This document shows positions 12,726-23,435 of a DNA stretch of 64,000 bases, in pieces. The notes beneath the pieces are model-generated. The model searched no databases. It saw only the letters and a program-made list of their open reading frames with translations, and was not told where the DNA came from. A program made the position numbers and the translations under genes. The stretch is from Eucommia ulmoides (Eukaryota; Streptophyta; Magnoliopsida; Garryales; Eucommiaceae): NCBI GenBank assembly GCA_016647705.1, contig CM028335.1, forward strand, positions 6,464,579-6,528,578. The letters are read 5' to 3'. The first letter of the stretch is position 1; every line of letters begins with the position of its first letter.

Positions 12726-13250
12726 TGTGAGACCCCGATTTTTTCAAAATACAAATAATTTTTGTTGCATTTTTATAATATTTCAAAAATAGCGGGGCGG
12801 GTTTCAAAAATTAAGATGTGATTTAAAAGTTAGGGGACCAAATTGCAAATGTTTAGAACATTAAAATAAAACTTGATGTTTAACTAAAATAAAGGGGGTT
12901 AAGTGTAATTATACACTTTTAGAGCGCGAAGCGGTGGAAATAGTAGTGAGGAGAGAGGCTAGGTGGCCGACTTCTAGGACATGCATACACACATATATAT
13001 ACACGCAGAAATATAGAGAAAAATAGGAGAAGAATCGAGAAGGGAGGAGAGAGAGGAGTTCGCTGGTGTGGGTTCCAGTTGTCCGTTGTCGGTGTCGCCG
13101 CCAGTGAGAGAATGTGCAGATGGAGTGGGTATGTGTGAGCGTGGGTGTGTGTTTTGTTCGTTGGTCAGTGTATCGTCGGCAGTGTACCCGTCGTCGACAG
13201 TGACCATGTGTGTGTGTGAGTGTGTCGGCTGGACCAAAACCAGAAAACAG

Positions 13251-13304
<54 letters not shown>

Positions 13305-15298
13305 GAGAAAGTTCGGCAGTCGGCAAGGAGCGGTTGGTGAGTGAGGTCGTTCGGCAGTGGGTGTCCCTTCGGTCGGTGCTGTTCCGTCGTCACCGACGTA
13401 TGTGGGTTGTCGATCGTCAGCGACGTTGTGTGTGTTGTGTCAGCGAGAACCCAGCAAAACAGAAACAGGAACGACGTGTGTGCATAGGTGAGGGTGATCG
13501 TTGGTGTAGGTTGGCCAGCGGGGGCTATGCGTTTATGTGTTCTGGGTGTGTGTGTTTGTGATCCAACCGTGTGTGTGTGTGTGTATACTGTTCAACTAAC
13601 GTGGGTTTGTGTGGGTGACCGTCAGTTTGGCCGGTGAATGTGTGTGTGGGCGTGGGTGGACAGGAGGTGGTCGCCGGCGGTCGGTAAAGGAGGAGTAAAA
13701 GAGGGGTTGGCGGCAGACGTGGTTGGAAGAAGGAAGAAGAACAGAAACAGGGGAGAGAGAGAGAGAATGGGCTGAGGCAGGACGGGAAAAAAAAAAAAAA
13801 GGAGGGGGGGGGGGGGGAATTGCAGAAACCACCCCAGGAAAAATCCAAAACTCATTTCGTGGTCACCAAACATTTCGAAAACAGATGAAACTTCAATCGA
13901 TTATTAATTCTCGTTAAATTAAATTTTAGTTAGTATTATAAATCCTAAAATCATAATAATTTCGTGACGATTAATTAATTTTAAGTACGTGGTACATAAA
14001 ATTAGTAACGATTCGGGATATAGGGTCTGCATTGCATGATTAGGATGTTTTAGATAAGATATTAATTTAGACTCTGCCACTATTAGGTTCGCAGGCACTG
14101 GCGTCCAGATAGAGTGCGGTCAGTGTCAGTTTTGCAAAATGGATATCGAGGTGAGTGTACTGTCTTCTTACCAAACTATTTTCTATATATATGAGATGAC
14201 ATTTGTGATTACCTAAACTGTATGAATCTATAAATGATATAGATCAAGCAAGATTTGAGTGAGTTGGTAAACTGGATTTTCGGAAGATTTCGATAGTTTT
14301 CGAAAAAAAGTTGAGAATGAATTTTTATTTTATTTTTAAAATAAAATAGGAAACATCTATTTTTCTAAAATGCCGGGTTTTTCTAAAAAATAAGGGGTGG
14401 AAAAGTGGTTTGATAGAATCGAACATTTTCTTTAAAAGGAAATGCAAAATAGGAGTTTTGGATTTAAAATTTGGTTTTGAGGAAAAGAGATAGACGGAGT
14501 GATTTGACGATGTTGAGTAAACGATTTTTTATAGAGTTATGATTCGATGATGCTATATTTGATTTGACGATGCCATGATTGTTCTCCCCGTAAGGGGTGT
14601 GGATTCTTCCCATGGGATATGGATGTTTCTCCCCGTAAGAGGTGTGAATTATATTTCTCCCCAAAAAGGGTGTGGATATTTCGTAGGAAGGCATTCCTAC
14701 GGATGTTACGGTATCGTTGCAACTCTCGATCGTGAGGTTAAAACGATCACTATGGCTAGCCAGTATGTGTGTTGTGGTGGAGCGGGGTGTTTGAGATGTG
14801 TGTTTGAGGTATGTGTTTGAGATGTGGTATTTTACTTATATTGGATTATTTATTATTTATTATGGTGATCGGTATGATTTTATACTAGATGGAACTTATC
14901 TATATCGCTTAATTTTCACTGCTTATATACTTATGCTTGATTCATATTTAATTATGGTAATATTTAGAATGTGTCATTATTTTAAAAATGTTTTACTAAG
15001 AAAGCAGTATACTCGCAGGTACAACAGCTAGGAGTCGGTCTCCTACTGGCACTAGGTAGAGCTATGTGATGGAGTCATATAGGCGATCGATAGAAGCTGT
15101 CAAAGGCGAACCTATAAAAGATTCATGGATAAATACTTTCAGTTCATAAATAACGGGACGGGCGTGTCCCCCATAATAGATGTTTGTATTATTAAGTGTA
15201 TGTATAGTTTATTTCATTAGTTTATTTGGGATTTTGGTGATGTCATGTTGTAGTCACGCCAGCCTCGGGATAACGGGTGTCCGAGACGGGTTGTGACA
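12726..15298 (+). repeat. Gypsy-type LTR 2 (2573 bp)
   Basis: It matches 6009-8648 along its length, with a shorter purine segment after the poly(A) run (about 13251-13301), a G-run at 13801-13818 and three rather than four CTCCCC-type hairpin motifs (14583-14665). It is followed by the right target duplication CCTTT and the continuation of copia-1 pol. Confidence 0.92.
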
Positions 15299-16585
15299 CC
15301 TTTACTCTAGTGGCGAGGCTCACATCTATTCGTACACTTCTTGTCGTTGCCGCCATTCGGAAGTGGACTCTTTTTCAAATGGATGTCAAAAATTTATTTC
15401 TCGCTGGTGACCTACTTGAGGAAGTCTATATGCATCTACCTCCCGGCTTAGCTACCATTTGAAATAAAGTTTGCCATCTCCGTCGTGCTCTGTATAGATT
15501 GAAATAAGCTCCACGTGCCTGGTTTATCAAATTTAGCACTACTATTCATCAGTTTGGGTTTACATCTAGTTATCATTATTCGACCCTATTTATTCGCCAC
15601 ACTGCCAATGATATTATCCTTCTTTTAGTGTACGTGGATGATATGGTTACTACTGGAGATGATCTACGTGGCATTTCTGAACTCAAACAGTTTCTCAGTG
15701 GCCAATTCAAGATGAAAGATTGTGGCGTACTCACTTATTTACTTGGCCTCGAAGTCTTATCCAGTTCTGATGAATATTTTTTCTCTCAGTTTAAATATGC
15801 CTCTGATCTTCTTTCGAAGGTTGGGATCACTTGACTCCACCACTGTCACTACTCATCTCAAGCTAAACATCAGACTTACTCTACTCAATAGTTCACATCT
15901 TCAAGTGGTCACTCTATATCACCAATTGGTTGGAAGTCTTGTATACCTCACTTTCACTCGCCCTGACATTACCTATGTTGTTCACCAGGTCAGCCAGTTC
16001 TTGTCTGCTCCTTGGATCACTCATTACGCGACTGTTCTTTGCTTCATTCGATATGTCAAGAGTACTATGTTTTATGAACTTCATTTCTCAACTTAGTCTG
16101 CTCCTATCTTACAAGCTTATTTTGATGCCGATTGGGCTGGTGACCCCACCGACAAACGTTCAACCACTGGTCACTATTTCTTCTTGAGTAACTCTCTCAT
16201 TTTGTGGCGTAGTAAGAAACAAACTGTGGTTGCTCGCTATAGGACTGGAGCTGAATATCGTGCCATGGCTGATGCAACTCAAGAACTTCTCTAGCTTCGA
16301 TGATTACTAGCCGATATGGGTATCTCCTTTCCTATTGCCACTACCCTACACTATGATAATAAGAGTGCTATTCAGATTGCTCACAATGACGTCTTCTACA
16401 AGCGTACAAAACACATCGAGACTGATTGATACTTCATCCGCTATCACATTCACCAGAGTACAGTTTGCTCACAATCCATCAGTTCAACCGATCAAACTGC
16501 AGACATTTTCGCTAAGGCTCATCCACCTGGACGTTTTGACTCTTTGGTTTCCCAACTCAAGTTCACCTCTCACTTACCGCCTTGA
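15299..16585 (+). pseudogene. copia-1 pol pseudogene, 3' part (reverse transcriptase, RNase H)
   Basis: The frame resumes after the insertion with T-L-V-A-R-L-T-S-I (APVARLTSI in relatives). It continues with WTLFQMDVKNLFLAGDLLEE (palm aspartate) and then YVDDMVTTGDD at about 15628, the copia form of the polymerase YxDD box. RNase H remnants follow (Y-x-D-A-D-W-A-G at about 16115 and a degraded AEYRAMADATQEL at about 16252), ending in S-H-L-P-P and a stop at 16583-16585. Several stops (for example at 15460, 15505 and 15832) and frameshifts make it non-functional. Confidence 0.88.
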
Positions 16586-16598
16586 GTTTGAGGGTGGA

Positions 16599-16754
16599 TG
16601 TTAATGTAATAATAGGTTTGGCCACGTGGCCCATTAAGGCAAAACCCTAACCCTACTTTCCCTATAAATACCTGTGTATAGCATTGTAGTCTATGTATCT
16701 TCTTTCATAATATCAATAAATGATTCATTCTCCCACGTTTCAATCATCTTAATA
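16599..16754 (+). repeat. copia-1 3' LTR
   Basis: It pairs with 2045-2201 and follows the purine-rich GAGTTTGAGGGTGGA, the likely polypurine tract. It is flanked on the right by AATGG, the target duplication. Confidence 0.92.
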
Positions 16755-16809
16755 AATGGATCGTCAATGATCAAGGTTGAGGCGTAAGAATCCACGGAGC
16801 AGACACCGT

Positions 16810-16985
16810 AAACTCTAGCCTGTAACCCCGACAATAGCGGAGGCTGTCAAGGTGGCTGCTGGCGAATTCGCTTGCTGGCATGATTGAGTCTCTCTCATAA
16901 ACTATCGACCTTTAACCCCAACAATAGTAGAGGTTGTCAAGGTGGCTGCTAGCAAATAGGCCTACTGGTACGATCCGGTACCTGG
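16810..16985 (+). repeat. Imperfect direct repeat, period about 89 bp, two copies
   Basis: The word series AACCCC-GACAATAG-GAGG-TGTCAAGGTGGCTGCT occurs at about 16825-16860 and again at about 16914-16950, with similar flanks on both sides. Function unknown; it directly precedes the kinase remnant. Confidence 0.6.
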
Positions 16986-17022
16986 ACCCCTGTTACACAT
17001 GTCGAGAAATTTGTGCACGAAA

Positions 17023-17349
17023 AATTACGTGTTTAGCTTCGGAGTGGTGCTTCTGGATATTGTGAGTAGGATGAAGGCGATCAACTTTTCGAGCTCGCCA
17101 ACAACGATTATGGAATGGGCGACGCCTTTGATCAGAAATCATCAAGAGACGGAGATCTACGATCAATGAGTTTCGGTACCATGGGACACGAAGACGACCG
17201 TTAGGCACTTACTTAGCTTGGCAGAGCGGTGTGTTTCCACCGCCGTAGATCGCCGCCTCTCCATGGAAGAGATCGTTACGGAGATGGAGAACAATACGGG
17301 GAAGAAAAATCCGACGATGAGGGTGTGCTGTTATTTGCTTTTGGGGTAG
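17023..17349 (+). pseudogene. Protein kinase 3' fragment (receptor-like / CCR-type)
   Basis: Read in one frame, the stretch begins NYVFSFGVVLLDIVSRMKA, matching kinase subdomain IX (D-V-Y-S-F-G-V-V-L-L-E). It then gives MEWATPLIRNHQETEIYDQ, a TGA stop (17167-17169), and continues in the same frame to LLSLAERCVSTAVDRRLSME, which matches the C-terminal lobe (A-x-R-C-V-x...RPSMxEIV) of plant receptor-like kinases, most like the CRINKLY4-related group. The Asp of DVYSFG is replaced by Asn and the catalytic loop and P-loop are absent, so this is a dead fragment. The next stop is at 17347. Confidence 0.7.
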
Positions 17350-19332
17350 CTGCCGGAGAGTGTGTGGTGCGACAGTTGGGGTGGCAGTAATAGTGGGTGC
17401 TGATGTCGGGGATGTTTTGGGTGCCACCACCAGTAGTTAGAGGCCGGTGGTTTCAAAGAGGGAAGAAGAAAGGGTAAAAAAAAAGTAAAATGACATTTTT
17501 ACTTCTAAATTATGGCATGTGAATCTCACGTAATCAATTTCTGTCCAACTTAATCTTAATATTTGGCAGAAGAGTTAAATGAAAAATCAGGTGTAAAAAA
17601 GAGGACTATATTAAAAAATAAAATAAAATTTGAAGACTACATAAAAAACACGTTGCAAATAGAAAGACCAAATTTGTAATTTATCCTAAAAATAATATAT
17701 TTTTTAAATTGAAATTTTCATAAAATAAAAAAAATAAAAAAAAATAAAAAGAAAGGGCAAAAATAATCTTAAAAAGTACTTAGGGATGAGGGGGGATCAC
17801 CCTATAATACAATAACTAAATTTATATTAAAAGGGCAAATAAAGTTAAACTATAAAAGATGGAAATTTAAAAAAAAAAAAAAAAAAAAAAAGACATGGTG
17901 GGAAACTACCCATTCAAATGTACATTGTAGAAAACAACATGGTTGGCCTTACCCTTACTCTATCACAACAAAATATCAAAGCCATTTGAAAATGTCTTTC
18001 ATTTCCCAATATTCAAATAGTATATTATCTAACACCCACAAATTTGTTAAATATACAAACTAGTGTGACAGAAGTGTCACATTCCACCTTCCCATATTTT
18101 AATGAACATCCATTACATCTACTTTGACCTTCTAACTTTTAAAATGAGACAATTGCACATTTAACACTTAAAAAATTGGGGTGGATATTTAATTTTGAAA
18201 TCGGCTATTTTAAAATTAGTAAATTTGTAATCTGAAATTTTACTTTTATTCCAATTTGATCTCGCCGTCTGACAATTATTAAATCCTAGTGCCATATTTT
18301 TGAATTTATTTGTCATTTGGGTGAAAACTAAAAAAATTACGATTATTTGGTTATATTTATAGAACTCTAAGCTGGTCGAAAAGATATTCGAATTGACTTT
18401 TGGTGAAAATTTTAATTGATAATTTTAATTGATACCTCTTGAATTCTTATCAGATCTTCACAATTCAAAATAATTAAAAAGAGGTTAAATATTTAACTTC
18501 CTTTTTTAAAAATTAAAAAAAAATGAATTAACCTCTCGATAATAATATTAATTTGGGTAGATAATTCTTAATTCTTGACAAGTGACAATCTCTCTTTGCG
18601 TAATTTATCAAACAACTTTACATTATGTCCTCATGTTCTATCAAATGAATAATAATGAAAAATTGAAAATAAAAAAAAAAATGATAAAAAAGAATTCAAC
18701 AATTTTTAGATTCATGGGAAAAACACTTTTTTCGGTGGCTGTGTAAATCTTTACGTTTATCAAATTACACATTTAATTTCTCAAATTAAACTTTTGTTTC
18801 AAATAAAATTAAAAACATGAATATTTTGGACGGAAAATAGATTATGCTCAACGCATGACCTTTTAATGATATATTTTTGTTATTTCATCACTCCATCAAA
18901 TTTAAAATATTTTTTTTTCCAACAACAATTCAAATTCCTATTTCTCATTTTTCAAACAAATCATTGTTAAGGAAATATTAAGGAAAAAACATCTTACATG
19001 AAATAACAAAAATTTACCTTTGAAAGGTCTTTTGCTAAGTACAATCTATTTTTCATAAAAACAATTATTGATATTATTTATAATTTGACGAGATCAAAAG
19101 GAATATAAAATTTGAATAATTAAATATACAATTTGACAGATGTCATGTCCAGGTAACTAACCCCCCATAATTTTAGGGATAAAAAGTAAAATTCCCCGGA
19201 GGCACAGACAACAATCTTTAACATGTCATTTTCTATTTCCTTTGTTATATTGCTATTTAATATCATGTCACATTCCACCTTCATAATTATTATGAAACAC
19301 TTCCATCCCAACTAATTTTGACTGTGAAATTA
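17350..19332. other. AT-rich intergenic DNA, no gene seen
   Basis: Only AT-rich spacer with poly(A)/poly(T) runs (for example 17869-17891) was found. A TGTCACATTCCACCTTC word occurs at about 18074 and again at about 19268. No open frame over 70 codons or known motif was found. Confidence 0.6.
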
Positions 19333-19640
19333 GAGGTTTTTGCACTTTGGCACCCCTGAAGTTTTAGAAAAATCTCACTTTAACCGATACCATTTCAATT
19401 TAAACATATTAGATTTTGAAATATCCAAACCGTGTCAAATCAGTCTTTCTATCATTTTTTATAAAAAAATCATCCACGTGTCAAACACGCAATCACTCAT
19501 TTAGGTGAATTTCATCATAAAAAATATAGATTGATTTGACACGATTTGAATATTTCAAGATTTAATGTGTTTGAATTAAAAGAACATGAATTAAAGTAAA
19601 ATTTCTCTAAAATTTAAGGCATACAAAGTGTCAAAGGCTC
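19333..19640. mobile_element. Foldback MITE (long inverted repeats)
   Basis: The left arm (19333 to about 19450) and the reverse complement of the right arm (about 19520-19640) align with almost no gaps, beginning GAGGTTTTTGCACTTTGG and GAGCCTTTGACACTTTGT. The arms are about 120 bp and the element about 308 bp. The flanks give only a weak 9-bp match, so a Mutator-type origin is possible but not shown. Confidence 0.65.
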
Positions 19641-20074
19641 TTAAAACTATAAAAAATAATTAAGGTACCTTCATATAAATAAGGGGTGAGAGGCACTTAC
19701 CAAAGAACTCCTATCAAACTACCAAATACATATTTTTGATAAACATCTTATACGATAGTCTTTTTATCTTTTTGTGACGATTTTACCCCTCGTGTTGAAT
19801 ATAATACGAGCTCATATTATATTCAACAAGATTTCATGTCACATTTAACACGAGATTGTATTATATTCCACTTTCATCACTGTATTCAACACGGAATCGT
19901 GTTGCATTCCAATTTTTTTCATTCAAATTGATAATTCATCTCTCCTACCATTCATATGCTTGATTTTTACCAATACAAACTAAATCAATTCAACTAATAA
20001 ATTTAATTCAAATCAATCAAATTAATTCAAACAAATCAACCAAATCAATACAAATCCTAGAAAAACCAATTTGA
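19641..20074. other. AT-rich spacer with repeated ATTCAACACG words
   Basis: No gene is seen. Between about 19788 and 19908 the words TTGAATATAATACGAG, ATTTAACACGAG and ATTCAACACGGAATCGTG recur in both orientations, a small cluster of imperfect palindromes of unknown meaning. Confidence 0.5.
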
Positions 20075-20572
20075 ATTAGAAAATTTTGTCGACTTGCAGA
20101 AGAGCTAATATCCGATCCTTCCTTCCCTGAAAACTCCACCATCTTAGGCGTCTCAGTCAACCACTACCACCATCGCCTTCTCGCCGTTGTTCACTCCCGA
20201 CCGTCTCTCCCTACCTTCAACGCCCTTGCCGCCTACAACCTCCGCTCCTGCTGCCGCCTCTTCCTCACCACTCTTATCAATGACTCTTCCTCCGCCGACA
20301 AAATCGTGGCCAACGACGTTGCTTTCGACTTCTCCGGTAACGCTTACATCACAAACTCTGCTAGAAACTACATCTGGAAGGTCACAGCCGACGGGAAATC
20401 GTCGATCCTCTCCATATCTCAAGCCTTCAAATTGCATCCGGTCGACCGCGGCGCACTATACGATTTCTGCGGAACAAACGGCGTTGTTTACATATCCAAT
20501 GGCTATCCGACGGAAACTTGGAGCGGCGATTGTTGCAGTGGGAGAGGAAGATCAAGATCTGAGATTGTGTGA
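20075..20572 (+). pseudogene. SMP-30/gluconolactonase-like protein, truncated fragment
   Basis: A single frame is open from 20075 to the stop ending at 20572. It reads EELISDPSFPENSTILGVSV, then a segment with VANDVAFDFSGNAYITNSAR and IWKVTADGKSSILS. These follow the pattern of the plant SMP-30 / calcium-dependent phosphotriesterase-like beta-propeller family (DVAxDxxGNAYVTN...IWKV...HPVDR). The homology ends at about YISNGYPTE, after which the frame reads into unrelated Gly/Ser/Arg codons and stops. Both ends of the usual protein of about 300 residues or more are missing, and no start codon fits the N-terminus. I read it as a gene fragment. Its GC content is higher than its surroundings, consistent with an exon copy. 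Confidence 0.6.
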
Positions 20573-21296
20573 GGGTCATGAATATAAAGAAGGGTAAAAT
20601 GGGTAAATAAAAAAAATTAGGACTTTTTGGTACATAGTAGCGCCTTTTTTAGGATAATTGTGGGAAGAAAAAAAAATGTGTGGGGCCACATGTTAGATTT
20701 TGTATTTTATCTGGATGCTTCCGTATTTTTCCCTATAAATAATTAATGAGAGATAATGTTAATTAACACGTGAGACGTGGGCATCTTGAGAACCTAAGGA
20801 TATAAATTAAAGAACTCACCGTACACGTGTCTCCGATCAACGTTAATTGACGTCAGCGATTGCATGGATGGGAATAAACGTAGGCACGGTGATTGGACCT
20901 GGGGTAATTGGATTATGCCACGTGGAATCCACAACAGTACTTTGAATGTTACTGTGCGACGCGTGTGTATACTCTTACTGGTCCGCCTTAAGCACCAAAC
21001 TTTGGCGGGGTCCACTAGACAAAATCAATCGGCCGACACTTCAAATATGAAAAAGTTTGCGTGAAAGAACCCTCTTACTTCTATATATGTGCAAATGTAC
21101 CCCCATAAGTTTTTATTTTCTCTTTTTACCCCATGCAATATATCATATAATTTAGTCTCATTTTTTTTTCTTTTATCAAAGAAAATAATTTATATAAAGT
21201 TTAATTCTTATTGGGAGTGTTCTTACATGTGTAATTTTTTTTAGAAAAGAATTTATTTCAACTTATTTGATAAGCAATATTAAAATTAAGGTTGTA
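20573..21296. other. Intergenic DNA with a cluster of CACGTG motifs
   Basis: No coding sequence is recognised. Three CACGTG cores occur in about 160 bp: ACACGTGAGACGTGGG at about 20767, ACACGTGTC at about 20823 and CCACGTGG at about 20917. Plant bZIP and bHLH factors bind such G-boxes. The region could be promoter DNA of a lost gene or a distal element of the remorin gene 1.8 kb downstream; nothing here decides between them. Confidence 0.5.
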
Positions 21297-21975
21297 TACG
21301 AATCAAGTTGTTTGTAAACTACTCAAACTCGTCTTGATAATAATTCATTCGAAACTCGTTTATTTAATAAATGAACCAAACTGAAGTTTTTAATTAAACT
21401 CATTTATTAAATAAACAAGCATTATATATATTCGAGCTTAGTTCGTTAATGTTCGTAAACAACTCGAATAATATTAAGTTAAAATATTTTATTATATTTT
21501 TAGTATAAAAAAAATAATGAAATAGACTCTTGAATTTCTTTAATAGCATAATTTACCTATCAAATCATTTTAGAGTTTAATTCAATTAAATTTTAATTTT
21601 ATAAATTCTCATTTGCCTTTATTTAATTACTATATTAGATTGATTATTTGTAAATATACCTGTATTCTTTGTAATTCTTATATTTTAATTCGCTATTAAA
21701 TATCTGAGATTTCCACATATATTTTCAAGAAGTAATTATAAATAATTAATTTTATTAAAAATATATAATATTTATATAGTTCTTAAGTATTAAAATTTAA
21801 TTAATAAATATTTTGTTACAAAAATCGATTAAACTCGCGAACAATTCTATTGTTAAACAAATTAGGATTGAACATAAGGATTCAGTCTCTGCTCGAATTT
21901 AAATAGTAAAAAAAATAAACGAATCAACTTTGAACATTTAATATTTGGTTTAATATGGTTCGTTTACCGCCCTAA
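21297..21975. mobile_element. hAT-like non-autonomous element
   Basis: The left terminus TAAGGTTGTATACGAATC and the inverted right terminus (GGTTCGTTTACCGCCCTAA at 21957-21975) resemble the CGAACC/GTTCG-rich ends of plant hAT MITEs. The flanking 8-mers ATTAAAAT (21289-21296) and ATGAAAAT (21976-21983) match at 7 of 8 positions, as expected for an old hAT target duplication. No coding sequence lies inside. Confidence 0.6.
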
Positions 21976-21983
21976 ATGAAAAT

Positions 21984-22743
21984 ATTAGACCTTTACTATA
22001 TACTTAACTAACATTATCAATGATTATTTTAAATGTTATTAATTAAGGTCTCTTTCTCCCCTAATCAAACCAACTAAAAGAAAAGGACAAAAAATAAATA
22101 AAAAGATGGTGGGTAGCATTAGTTGGAGAAAGGGTAGTATGAATAAAAGGACATCTCATTGAATTAGAGGGATTAAAATAAAGAAACAGAAAATCAAGGG
22201 GGCATATTTGTATTTTTTTTTCTTTTGCTATTTTAATTACATTTCATAAAGCTTAATGTCACATTCGAGGACAAGCTATTAATCATCTTATCACTTTTTG
22301 ATCGAATTAGTCCAATTGGAAAGAAGAATTATTTATATATTTTTTTTTTAGTTATTTATATTTTTTTGTCAGTCAAAATTTAATTTTATTTAATAATATT
22401 TTAAAAATTAAATTTTAAATACAACAAATCGATATAAAAAAATATATTTTTAATTTTTTTTAAAAAAAATAATTAATCAAATTACACGTAAATCAATCGG
22501 GACGTTATCATCTAATAAAAAAAACATATCATCAATCAATTTTTCAATCTTCTTGAATTCTCCCAACTCTATGCAATATGTTTGTGGCTCATATTGTGCA
22601 CAATCTCTCTCTCTCTAGATTCTCTCTTTCTCTCTCTAAATTCTCTCTCCAATAATACATAAAACATTGAGATTATATGGTTAAACCCTTTACGCTTCTT
22701 TCCTCCTAATACTCAATCATTGATTAGAGACTAAAACCCTGCT
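21984..22743 (+). promoter_or_regulatory. Upstream region and CT-rich probable 5' UTR of the remorin gene
   Basis: The last part before the ATG at 22744 carries a (TC)n-rich tract (about 22603-22650), a common feature of plant core promoters and 5' UTRs. The rest is AT-rich with poly(T)/poly(A) runs. No clear TATA box can be singled out because of the AT richness. Confidence 0.45.
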
Positions 22744-23352
22744 ATGTTGAATGATCAAAGGGCTTTAGTTAGTAGCAACAGTGGATTAGGGTTTCAGGAT
22801 CAAGAAAACGATGAAGTACACATCAGGGACATCCATGCGTTGACCCCACCACGGCCACCGTCCAGCCAGCGGACCCGCCGGCGGGACGCCAGCTGGGAAA
22901 CCGGCAGCCACCGGTCGTCAAACCTGTCCATGGACGGCGCATCCGCGGAGAATTTCAGCACCATGAGTAGGGAGTTCAATGCTCTGGTTTTGGCGGGATC
23001 GGCGATCGGGAACAGCGGCGGCGGCGGCGAGAGTGACGGGAACAATTTGGGGAGGATTGGGGAGGAGGATACGTCGGAGGTGGAGACCAACCCTTTGGCT
23101 ATTGTGCCGGATAATAATCCGATGGAGGTGGCGCCGAGAGGAGGAGGCGGCGGCGGTGGTGGGGAGGTGGGTCATCGCGGCGAGGTGTCGGTGCAGAGGG
23201 TGAAGAAGGAAGAGGTGGAGTCGAAGATAAACGCGTGGCAGAACGCGAAGATCGCGAAGGTGAACAACAGGTTTAAGAGGGAAGAGGTGGTGATCAACGG
23301 CTGGGAGAGCGAGTTGGTACAGAAGGCCACTTCCAAGATGAAGAAAGTTGAG
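22744..23352 (+). CDS. Remorin (group 4 type), exon 1
   Basis: This exon encodes residues 1-203 of a predicted 266-residue remorin, a plant-specific plasma-membrane nanodomain scaffold anchored through its C-terminus. It starts MLNDQRALVSS, a typical group-4 remorin N-terminus. A disordered Ser/Pro/Arg-rich stretch follows, with a Gly run at about residues 136-143. From about residue 155 the conserved remorin domain begins (ESKINAWQNAKIAKVNNRFK, then an EEVVINGWE segment), predicted as coiled coil. The codon for the last Glu is followed by a canonical donor GTACGT at 23353. Reading on to the in-frame stop at 23397 would cut the domain in half, so splicing to 34616 is required. The frame has no stops or shifts. 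Group assignment is from remembered family features. Confidence 0.88.
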
Positions 23353-23435
23353 GTACGTACAGATGTTTTGATGCTCCTGCATGGGAACAATTTATGATTT
23401 TCTTACCCAAAAAAAAAATGATTCTTTGGATTTTT

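Larger units (their letters stand above)
6009..15298 (+). mobile_element. Large-LTR Ty3/gypsy-type element nested in copia-1 pol, internally rearranged
   Basis: Long direct repeats (6009-8648 and 12726-15298) start TGTGAGACCCCGATTTTTT and end GACGGGTTGTGACA. A primer-binding site TGGTATCAGAGC lies at 8653-8664, which sets the plus orientation. Target duplication CCTTT is seen at 12721-12725 and 15299-15303; the left copy at 6004-6008 reads CTTTT. The interior (8649-12335) has no long ORF, and only weak, out-of-order resemblances to gypsy integrase were noticed (for example GGGCAGACTGAA at about 11494). Instead of a polypurine tract, the second LTR is preceded by a (TAA)n tract and 390 bp of duplicated copia sequence. 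The superfamily call therefore rests on LTR architecture and primer site, not on a clear pol gene. Confidence 0.8.
2045..16754 (+). mobile_element. copia-1: Ty1/copia LTR retrotransposon, with a nested gypsy-type element
   Basis: Two direct repeats with the same sequence plan (TGTTAATGTAATAAT...TTTCAATCATCTTAA) lie at 2045-2201 and 16599-16754. They are flanked by a perfect 5-bp duplication AATGG (2040-2044 and 16755-16759), which fixes the borders. Order on the plus strand is LTR, a primer-site-like TGATATCAATAA at 2202, a leader, gag, protease, integrase, reverse transcriptase/RNase H, a purine tract and LTR, the Ty1/copia order. Removing the nested insertion (6009-15303) leaves about 5.4 kb. 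All reading frames carry stops or shifts, so the copy is not autonomous. The terminal base pair of the 3' LTR reads TA instead of CA. Confidence 0.93.

Noticed and set aside
22800..23390. Minus-strand open frames of 72-154 codons over remorin exon 1
   Set aside because: They are antisense shadows of a GC-rich coding exon whose plus strand has clear remorin homology.
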